Positions 55,601-64,000 of a stretch of DNA of 64,000 nt are shown piece by piece. Below the pieces are notes generated by a model, which was given only the letters and a program-made list of their open reading frames with translations, did not search any database and was not told the DNA's origin. The DNA is from Puccinellia tenuiflora (lineage: Eukaryota; Streptophyta; Magnoliopsida; Poales; Poaceae). The stretch covers positions 770,513 through 834,512 of the forward strand of contig QRDG01000023.1 in assembly GCA_012064385.1 (NCBI GenBank), given 5' to 3'. Made by a program: the position numbers and the translations under genes. Each line of letters begins with the position of its first letter. Within the stretch, counting starts at the first letter, position 1.

Positions 55601-55650
55601 TCCCCATCTAGGTTTAATACATTATTACACATCAACAACATCCCCATCCA
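55547..55650. repeat. 40-bp tandem repeat, about 2.6 copies
   Basis: The unit contains ATTATTACACATCACCAAC followed by ATCCCCATCTAGGTTTAATAC, with a few mismatches. On the minus strand it overlaps the end of the TNP2-related frame (LDGDVVDV). Confidence 0.8.
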
Positions 55651-58472
55651 GTGTTGGGGTATAAAACTTTTTCTTCGCGTATGTCCCTTGCTTGGGCCGT
55701 AACCATGGAGAATCTTCATTATTTAACAGGATGCTTGGATCAGTGTTCATTGTGAAGGGCGGAATTTCATCAAACTTATTATAATCTTCTAACATGTCTA
55801 TCTTGTCCTCCACTCCCACGATGTTTATTTTCCATGAAAGAACTATGTGGCGCTTTGGCTCACCGTATGATGTATTCGCTTGCTTATCTTTTCATTTTCT
55901 TGGTTTGGTAGACATGTCCTTCACATAGAAAACCTGGTCCAAATCATTGGCTAGGACAAATGGTTCCTCTCTGTACCCAAGATTGTTGAGATCCGTTGTT
56001 GTTATTCTGTACTACTGGTCTACCTTTACCCCGCATCCTGTCAGCTTGACCCATTTGCACCGAAACAAAGGGACCTTAAAAGAAGGTCCATTGTCAAGTT
56101 CCCATATCTTCTCTATGTAACCATAATATGTGTCCTTTTGCCTATTGTTGTTTGTTGCATCAAATCGGACACCACTGTTTTGGTTGGTGCTCTTTTTATC
56201 TTTGGCGATCGTGTAAAATGTATTTTCCATTTATGTCGTACCCTTGGAAAGTCAATATAGTCGAAGATGGTGACCTGGCCAACAAGTACAAATCATCTCC
56301 AACAGTGGTGTTATTCATGATATGTGTTTGCAACCAACTGCCAAAAGTCGCCATGTGTGCAAGTATAATCGAGGAGTCAGACTACTCCAGGTTTTTGGAG
56401 CGTACAATATTCATGTGTTCCTCGATATACGAAGCCACCAAGCTGGAATTTGGTAGAAATGTGTAGTGTGCTTGAGTGAAAGAATGTCCGTCCATACTTA
56501 TTATTGCTTTCTTTCCTAGCGTGCCTTTCCACCTAGTCTCCCCTCATGCCACTATTGAGGAACACCAATCGGCTTAAGGTCAGTAAGAAAGTCAACACAA
56601 AACTCAATGACGTCCTTTGTTCCATAGCCCTTGGAGATGCTTCCTTCTGGCCTAGCACGGTTATGAACATATTTTTTTAAGACCCCCATGAACCTCTCAA
56701 AGGGGACATATTGTGAAGAAATACAGGACCGAGATTGGCAATCTCTTCGACTAGATGAACTAGGAGGTGCGTCATAATATTGAAAAAGGATGGTGGGAAC
56801 ACCAACTCGAAACTGACAAGACATTGGACCACATCATTCTGTAACCTTTGTAGATTTTCTGGATCGATTACCTTCTGAGAAATTGCATTGAGGAATGCAC
56901 ATAGCTTTAGAATGGGTACTCGAACATTTTCCGGTAGAAACCCCCTCAATGCAACCGGAAGTATTTGCGTCATAAGCACGTGGCAGTCATGAGACTTTAG
57001 GTTTTGGAATTTTTTCTCTACCATGTTTATTATTCCCTTTATATTCGACGAGAAGCCAGACGGTACCTTGATACTGCTCAATACTTCAAAAAAGATTTCC
57101 TTCTCTAATTTGGTAAGAGCGTAGCTGGCAGGACCTTGATACCGCTCTGGATGCAGGCCGTCTTGATCGTTCATATGTTGCTGGTCCTGACGTGCTTCCG
57201 GTGTATCTTTTGTCTTCCATACACGCCCAAGAAGCCTAGTAGTTTCACACAAATATTCTTCGTCACATGCATCGTGTCGATTGCAGAGCGGACCTCTAGG
57301 ACTTTCCAATAGGGTAGCTCCAAAAATATAGATTTCTTCTTCCACATGGGTGCGTGTCCGTTACCGTCATTCGGAAAAGATTGTCTGCCAGGACCCTTTC
57401 CAAAGATTACTTTTAAATCCTTGACCATACCAAATATATCATCACCAGTACGGTGGATAGGCTTCCTCCGGTGATCTGCATCGCCTTTGAAATTCTTGCC
57501 TTTCTTTCTTAAGGGATGCTTGATCGAAAGAAATCGACGATGCCCCGGGTACACATTCTTTTTACATTTTTTCAAATATATACTATCAGTATCATGTAAA
57601 CAGTGCGTGCATGCATTGTATCCCTTGTTTGTCTGTCCTGAAAGGTTACTAAGAGCAGGCCAATCATTGATGGTTACAAACAGCAATGCTCATAGGTCAA
57701 ATTCCTCCTGTTTGTGCTCATCCCACACACATACACCTTTTTCATTCCACAACTGTAAAAGTTCTTCAACTAATGGCCTTAGGTACACATCAATGTCGTT
57801 GCCGGGTTGCTTCGGGCCTTAGATGAGCACTGGCATCATAATGAACTTCCGCTTCATGCACAACCAAGGAGGAAGGTTATAGATACATAGAGTCACAGGC
57901 CAGGTGCTATGAATGCAGCTCTGCTCCCAAAAGGATTCATGCCATCTGTACATAGACCAAACCTTAAGTTCCTTGCGTCATTTGCAAAGTCCGGGAACTC
58001 TCTCTCTCGATCTTTCTCCATCAGCGGTGTGTCTCAACATCGCATCTTTCTTATGGTCTTCTTTGTGCCATGGCAACAACTTGGCATTCTCTTTGACTTG
58101 GAACAAACGTTTCAACCGTGGTATTATAGCAGCATACCACATCACCTTGGAAGAAACCCTCTTCCTGGGGCGCTCGCCCTCAACATCACCAGGGTCATGT
58201 CAGCTGATCTTATACGGCAATGCATCGCATACCAGGCATGCATTCCAATTCTCGTACTCCTCACCGCGGTAGAGGATGCATTCATTAGGGCATGCATGTA
58301 TCTTCTACACCTCTAATCCTAGAGGGCAGACAACCTTCTTTGCTTCGTACGTACTGACGGGCAATTCGTTATCCTTTGGAACCATCTTATTTATCATTTT
58401 CAGCAACTTTTCAAATCCCTTATCAGATACACCGTTCTCTGCCCTCCATTGCAGCAATTCTAGTGTGGTGCC
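55625..58472 (-). pseudogene. TNP2-type CACTA transposase, central and C-terminal part, decayed
   Basis: Read from 58472 down, the product has TLELLQWRAENGVSDKGF, KIHACPNECILYRGEEYENW and RKRVSSKVMWYAAIIPRLKRLF, with in-frame stops (for example after CPLGLEV near 58316 and before HDPGD near 58200) and a frameshift. The DGMNPFG and LPPWLCMKRKFIMM region is followed by 57686-57171 (WPALSNLSGQTNKGYNAC, Transposase_21). Next comes 57345-56552 (LKSHDCHVLMTQILPVALRG, DUF4218-like, with ISQKVIDPENLQ) and 56230-56012 (YYGYIEKIWELDNG, DUF4216-like). The final frame ends 55625. This enzyme would cut CACTA ends. The many lesions show that it is dead. Domain names rest on motif recognition. Confidence 0.85.
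58468..58472. repeat. Target site duplication of L8, left copy
   Basis: GTGCC directly before TGTAACGCC; identical to 62105-62109. Confidence 0.88.
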
Positions 58473-61400
58473 TGTAACGCCCCAAGATCGGTACTATGCA
58501 GACTTTAGCGTTCCAGCCAAATCCGCATAATAACGATCCTAAAGGACGCCCACCAGGCATAACGTGCACGTCGCAACACACACGTTATGCGGGTGGCATT
58601 GTGATAACATTACAACAGTTCTCGATGGAACCCACAAAAGAACATATATATACAACCACGACTCACAGAGTCAAGAACCAAAGATACAATACAAAGATCC
58701 AATTAACAATGGAAGCGGGGTAGCGTCCGGCTACGGACAAGAAACAAATTGGACTAAGAGTCCTGAAGATAAGCAAAGGCACCATATCCCTGCCCAGGCC
58801 AAGCCGAAGGGATTCCCCAAGCTAACGTCGTCAGACTTCAAACCTGTTGGCGGCATTGGAATAGCAGCCCCGAAGGGGTCAGTACTATAAAACAGTACTG
58901 GCAAGCAATACTCACAAGATATCAAAGCTGGAATTCCGGGGAAAGAGGGTTAGCGATTGAGGCGGCAAGCAGCCCTATCAACTTATAGAGACACACTACA
59001 ACTTCCGTCTATTAGAGACAAGGTAAGGGAGCGCATAAGGAACCATCTATACTACACACCAAACAAACCCGCCCTAAAACGACTCCCTCGTATCCTCGAC
59101 CCACGAGGAAGAAGTCCGGGCACTCACACGATTGACAAGTTTTAAAATAGATTATTATTCAAGTAATCTATCTTACTAGTCAAGTTATTATCATCATAAG
59201 GTGCAAGTTGTCTATGATCTTTTTAGCCAGCGCATTTCACCAAGTCGTCCATAACCGCGGACACGGCTTTTCGAAAAGATTTAACCCTGCAGGGATGCAC
59301 CAATGAACCCACACGCATCGAAACTCTCGCTTAGAGGTGTACCGGTGGAGGTTTCGACGCAATACTTCCCTTCAATACAAACAAGTCCAGGGAGCCACCT
59401 AGCTAGGACTGATCCACCTTGAGAGTCCGGCCGAAGCTTCGAGGTGGGCCTAACCGTTGCGTGGACGGCTTCGGGAGGGAACACTCATATGATTGCCCCT
59501 CCTTCCACATGCGGTTAACGCTCATGCCGCAACTTCTATCGAAACACCCGAACTACTTGTGGCATCCTGGACAAGTTTGAGGATCCGGTAATAGATTGCG
59601 GGGAGGCCCATAGAACTCCCACATGTGGTTAGTGCGCTCAGTCTTGGATCAGCGGAAAAGAACTCGGGTCCTAGGCGACACTAGCAGAACAAATCACCAC
59701 GATTGGCCTTCCGCCGGTGCCTTATCTTTATTAAGTTATTCCCATCGCAACAGAAATTAAAGATTGCCATTTTAGTTGAGCCTAGCTATCATATTAAAGA
59801 CACGACTAGACAAAAAGATAACAGGACTGAAGCAAGGCACCTAAGCATGCACTAGGACTCGCAAGGCTAACAAGGTAAACAAACAACAGGGTGATAGGAT
59901 GTGGGGGTGTGGCTATATCATGGCTGCAAGGTAAACATGCATATAGGATCGAGACACAAGCATCGTGACATAAGGCTAGCAAGGAACAAAAGATAGGAGG
60001 TGTAAGAGACAGAAAACAAGCAAAGATAGCAAGGGAGTATCACTTGCCTGCAATCCGGTAGAGATAGCAGGATCTGTCGTTGCTCACATCAACTCAACGT
60101 CCTATTCCCGAAGAAGCAACAAACACTGGAAACATAAAAGATGCATTTTACTACTACGGCAAAAGAAGCGGCATGTTGATGACATGATGCATGACAAATT
60201 AAATGTTGTCCAATTTTATTCCCTAACACATGGCAAAACATTTTAAATGGGATCGATACACAATATAGACGCACCGGACAAATCCCATAATTTAAAGTTG
60301 GATTAATTCGACTAAATGGAGAAAAAGTGCGATGTTAATTAATGATGCATGATTTTAGAAGATACGGATATATATGGCATATAGGGGTTTAGGGTTGGGG
60401 TCACACATCGGAAACGAGGAACTTCGGATTCGGAACCGTCGTCTTCGGGTCGTAGTCGAAGTAGTCGTCGTAGTCGAGGGGTAGTCGTTCATCTGGAGTC
60501 GAAGTAGTCATCCATTCGAGGTCGAAGTAGTCGAAGTAGTCGACGTCGAGGAAGTAGTCATACTCGGGTCGTCGTCGTGGCGGACCTTAGCGTTCCGGGC
60601 TTCAGGGTCGACGGGGTCCTCGGTGGTCAGGGTACTCGGCGTCGGGAATTTGGCTTCACGGTGCTTCACGACGGGAACCGGAGAACACGTCGGGAATGGG
60701 ATCGGGAAACTGCTTCACGTCGGGAAAACGCATCGGGGAAAAATCCACGACACTGGGAAAATGCACGGGAGACACCGGGGAACTCAAAACGGGAACATCG
60801 GGAACGATCATCGGGGGCGAGGGCACGTCAACGGTGACGGACACAGGGAGAGCAAAAGCAGCAGCGCGGGCACAACACGGCTATGGGGGACGTCCACGGG
60901 GCGACACAGCAACGGAAAGGAAGCCGGGTCCTTGCGGCCATTTCATCAAACATATTGTGGTCGTCGGAGACGAACATGGAGATGGTCACGGGAAGGAGCT
61001 GCAGGGGTGGCCGGGAGGAGCAGGAGGAGGTCAGAGGTGGCTCGAGCGGGACGGATGAGGGAGGCCAGCGTCCATGGCACGAAGGGGAAGATGAGAGGAG
61101 GGCCGGAGAGCTTGGAGGGGAGGCACGGGAGGAGTACGCCGTGGGGAGCCGGCGTGGAGGAACTCGGCAGCAGCGGCGGGCGGCTGCGCGGGCTTGATGG
61201 CAGGGGGGCGAGACGGTGCGGCGAGGAGACGAAGACGAGGAGGCGGCGCGTGCGTGCGGGTCCGAGGGGCAGCGCGGAGGAGGTGCTGGAGGTTGGGGAA
61301 GAGGACGGTTCGGGTGAGGAGGAGAAGGAGCACGGCGGTGCAGGAGGGAGAAGAGGACGCGGGCGACGACGATGGAGCTTGGGGGCTCGGGAACGGGGAC

Positions 61401-62104
61401 GGGCCGGCATGGCGGTGGTCGGGAGCACCAGAGAGGGAACGGGGCGGCGGCCCGGGCTGCAGAGAGGAGGTGTAGGGAGAAAGGAAGAAGGAGAAGAGGG
61501 GCGCCGGCGTTGGGGAAGGACGGCCGGCCGGCGGCCTCGGTCGAGCAGGAGGCGGCAGGGTGAAGGAGATCGTGCGAGGTGGCGTGGAGCACGCGTGCGT
61601 GCAGGGGAGACGGGATGCCACGGGAAGAAGAAAGATAAGAGGAAAATGGAGAAAAAGAAAAGGAAGAAAGGAAAAAGAGGAGGAGAGAGAAAGAAGGAGA
61701 GGGAAAGGGGAAAAGAAGGGGTGGAAGGGCATTTTCGCGAAAGCAGAAAAAGAGGAGAGGGTGGCTGCAAAAATGCAGGGGGTGGGAAAGATAAACAGCC
61801 AGGGGCAGGATTAGGGTTTGGAGGCTAGGGTTTGCTTGCTGGGCTTTGGGCTAACAAACTGGGCTACTCTCTCTCATCTCAAAACATTTATTTTTCTAGC
61901 AAATTAATTTGGCAAATAATTTTAGAAAACGGAGACGAACGTCTCAGTAAAATATTTTTCCGACAATTTTAGAAAAATAAAATAGGTTTTAATAAAAATA
62001 ATTTTTGTGAACAAAACATGCGATGCGATGATGCTGATGTCATGATGATGCAAAAGAAAAACAAACAAAATCTAATTTGGAAAAAAAACCCCCGGGACAT
62101 TACA
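58473..62104 (-). mobile_element. L8: solo LTR, chromovirus-like (3632 bp)
   Basis: Plus-strand ends are TGTAACGCCCCAAG and GGGACATTACA, flanked by exact GTGCC. There is no repeated LTR, primer site, purine tract or coding frame inside, so it is a single LTR left by recombination between the two LTRs of a full element. The minus strand starts TGTAATGTCCC and resembles the L5 LTR in layout, with an AT-rich start, a GC-rich island and a shared block with CTTTTCGAAAAG and CCTGCAGG. Long GC-rich frames at 60600-61830 on both strands are not genes. Confidence 0.85.
60436..60580. repeat. GTCGAAGTAGTC-type short repeat inside L8
   Basis: About ten degenerate copies of GTCGAAGTA / GTAGTCG, followed up to about 60800 by scattered CGGGAA words. 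It lies at the edge of the GC-rich island. Confidence 0.7.
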
Positions 62105-62109
62105 GTGCC
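62105..62109. repeat. Target site duplication of L8, right copy
   Basis: GTGCC directly after GGGACATTACA; identical to 58468-58472. Confidence 0.88.
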
Positions 62110-62597
62110 CAGCTTTTTCTAGCCATCTTCGCAATTTGGGTACAAGAATTTTTTGTGATCCTCTAACATGCGTTCCAACTTCAACCTCTCATTTTCACTT
62201 TCGCAGTTTATTTGTGCATCAAGAATGTCCCGACGAAGATCATCATGAGCGGGCTCATCTGATGCCTCTTCTTCAGCTTCTTCCCCCATTGTAGTCCCAC
62301 CGTGTTCAGAGAACATATGATAGTTGTCATCATCCTCTTCTTCTTCATTCTCTTCCATTATAACCCCTCTTTCTCCATGCTTGGCCCAACAATTATAGCC
62401 GGACATGAAACCGAATCGAACAGGTGGATGTGAAGGGTCTTTGATGAAGAGTAATCCTTCTCATTCTTACAGTCACCACATGGACAATACATAAAACCAT
62501 TCTGCTTCTTGTTTACATCGGCCACACTGATAAAATATTGCAGGCCCTTAATGAACTCAGGAGACTGTCGGTCATTGTACATCCATTGCCGACTCAT
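62110..62597 (-). pseudogene. TNP2-type CACTA transposase, N-terminal part
   Basis: Starts MSRQWMYNDRQSPEFIKGLQ at 62597. The N-terminus matches the transposase-associated domain, with CPCGDCKN and TLHIHLF. The frame then shifts to 62406-62119, with an acidic stretch (EENEEEEDDD) and NERLKLERMLEDHKKFLYPN. L8 interrupts it at GTGCC, after which the gene resumes at 58472. The frameshift near 62360-62406 may instead be an intron. Confidence 0.8.
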
Positions 62598-63890
62598 CTG
62601 GATTATATAAGTATATCAAAAACCAATACTACACAACATCATGAATACAGAAGTGACCAAATTAATACAAGTTCATCACATTAAAACCAAAGTACCAAAT
62701 GTTATTATTGCAAAAATATACATAAAGTTCATACATAGTTCTCATAAAACAACATACAACTATCTAGAGCATATAAAACATACATTAAAACTAACATAGA
62801 ACTATCTAAAGCATTTAAATGCAACAACAAATGCGATCAAAATCGCAACTAAGTAGTAATTGATCCAACAGCATAATGATACCAAGCCTCTTTATTAACG
62901 GCATATTTTCTAATCTTCAAGCACATTGCATCCATCTTGATCTTGTGATCATCGACCACATCGGCAACATACAACTCCAATTTCATCTTCTCTTCTTCAA
63001 TTATTTTCAATTTTCTTTCAAAACATCGTTTTCTTTTTGAACTAAATTTAACTTCTCGACAAGAGTTGTCGGTTCGAATTTCCGGTTCACATACCTCCTA
63101 GATAAAAATATCTATGTCAAGTTGATCGGCATAATTGTCATAAACACAAAATGAAACAAATAGTTATAAAAAATAATATACCATATCCGAATCATAGAAC
63201 GTACGAGGGCCAACGGGGACGGATATCAAAACCATGGCATTATACATAACAAACAATCATACAAGAAAATTTTACAAGTAACTATATATCTAAATCATAC
63301 AATAAGTAAGAATTAAAAAAACAAAGATAAGAACAAAAGGCTCACCAAGGTGGTGCCAGCGACGGGACGGCGCGAGCGATCGACGGTGGTGAGGATGGGG
63401 ACGGGACGACACTAAAATCCATAAATCATCATTAAATTTAAGCTCAAATTGCATATAAATCAAATAAACTCCCACATAATTTTTCCCAAACTAAAACCCA
63501 CAAATGGCATAATTTAAAATGGCATAATTTTAAATGTCATAATTTTAAATGGCATAATTTTAAATGAGCTAAACTAGTTTCATCAAACTTATATCAAAAA
63601 CCATTACACAACTAACCTAGAATTAGAAGCAACTAACTTAGGCATTTCATCAAACACCTAGCTAGCACTAGCAATGAAATGAGGCTAAACTACCAATGAC
63701 GGATAAAAGGATGAAGTTTGATAACGTTTTAGAACCCTTGATAGATGGGGCGCCGCCAATCTTGACAAATAGTGGAAAAAAATGGGGATCAACTCAAGAT
63801 CGGGGAGGAAACAGAGGAGCCAAATGGGCATGAACTCGAGCTCCTCTTGGGTGTAGGAAGAAGAAGTGAGGAAGAAGAGAGATATATTGG
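62598..63890. other. DTC2 region upstream of TNP2
   Basis: AT-rich DNA without a supported gene; it probably holds leader and promoter of the TNP2 gene (minus strand). A short tandem repeat lies at 63503-63567. Confidence 0.5.
63503..63567. repeat. Short tandem repeat, about 16-bp unit, four copies
   Basis: AATGGCATAATTTTAA-type units repeat four times with one or two changes each. Confidence 0.75.
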
Positions 63891-63935
63891 AGAAAACCTT
63901 TAGTCACAGTTGGTATCTCCAACGGGGACTAAGTG

Positions 63936-64000
63936 AAGGGTTTGTTGCATAGAAAACAAAAAAAATTCCTACGTAACAAGCGGAAGAAACCCAACGGATC
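63936..64000. other. Start of an unidentified repeat at the window edge
   Basis: The sequence changes after the CACTA-type subterminal pair to GTTTGTTGCATAGAAAAC, which is reminiscent of grass LTR retrotransposon DNA. It is too short to classify. Confidence 0.3.

Larger units (their letters stand above)
54068..63935 (-). mobile_element. DTC2: CACTA transposon remains with TNP2 gene, minus strand
   Basis: The left side begins with AAAAAAAGGCCTCTAGTCCCGGTTGG and paired subterminal repeats to about 54300, but the outermost CACTAGTGG is missing. The right side has a CCTTTAGTCACAG...GGGGACTAAG subterminal pair at 63898-63930, also without a clean terminus. A decayed TNP2 transposase gene lies between, interrupted by L8. 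Whether DTC1 and DTC2 were one element or two neighbours is not settled. The internal terminus-like repeats favour two. Confidence 0.65.

Noticed and set aside
60623..61828. 401-codon Gly/Arg-rich frame and matching minus frames
   Set aside because: It lies in the GC island of the L8 solo LTR; composition is biased on both strands and there is no domain or splice pattern.
1..64000. Bacterial-type systems (CRISPR, toxin-antitoxin, phage, operons)
   Set aside because: The window is plant nuclear DNA; no direct-repeat spacer arrays, Shine-Dalgarno-led gene chains or phage genes were seen.

Overview
This is nuclear DNA of a grass, most likely a Triticeae species (wheat, Aegilops, barley or a relative). 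The evidence is one intron-bearing, GC-rich monocot-style gene for a HAK/KUP/KT potassium transporter (three exons between 22174 and 27804), embedded in nested LTR retrotransposons and CACTA DNA transposons. Their LTR starts, tRNA-Asp and tRNA-Met primer sites and CACTA subterminal repeats are typical of Triticeae intergenic DNA. No prokaryotic genes, CRISPR arrays, rRNA genes or functional tRNA genes were seen. Species and chromosome cannot be read from the sequence.

Left block (1-14018): three nested Gypsy layers. A remnant LTR tail (13828-14018, L1) is split by a minus-strand Athila-like element (L2: 8729-13827 and 1-1973, running off the left edge). L2 is split inside its downstream ORF by a complete plus-strand non-autonomous element (L3: 1974-8728, exact GTACT target duplication).

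Gene block (14019-28103): a low-repeat flank, then a minus-strand Ty1/copia element (15405-20285, exact CAAAC duplication, 143/144-bp LTRs that differ by one base). This is followed by about 1.9 kb of upstream DNA and the HAK gene. The predicted transporter has 881 residues. It keeps the usual GDIGTSPLY motif but has SDACLTP where the family usually has GDGVLTP, and it carries a Met/Ser-rich insertion in the cytosolic tail.

Middle block (28104 to about 54067): a minus-strand CACTA transposon (DTC1) whose second ORF (Transposase_24-like plus Ulp1-like parts) is cut into pieces. A plus-strand Athila-like element (L4: 29360-42904, exact ACCAC duplication) sits in one exon. L4 contains a tandem LTR-internal-LTR-internal array of a minus-strand chromovirus-like element (L5: 31397-42053). 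A second LTR (L6) interrupts DTC1 further right and itself contains a complete minus-strand non-autonomous Athila-like element (L7: 44422-51537, exact GCAAT duplication).

Right block (54068-63935): remains of a second CACTA element (DTC2) with a decayed minus-strand TNP2 transposase gene, interrupted by a 3.6-kb solo LTR (L8: 58473-62104, exact GTGCC duplication). The last ~65 bases appear to start another repeat.

The only gene likely to serve the plant is the HAK transporter. All mobile-element genes seen are incomplete, frameshifted, interrupted or of the non-autonomous type. The insertion order is recoverable from exact target duplications, and several short palindromic blocks recur in otherwise different LTR families.
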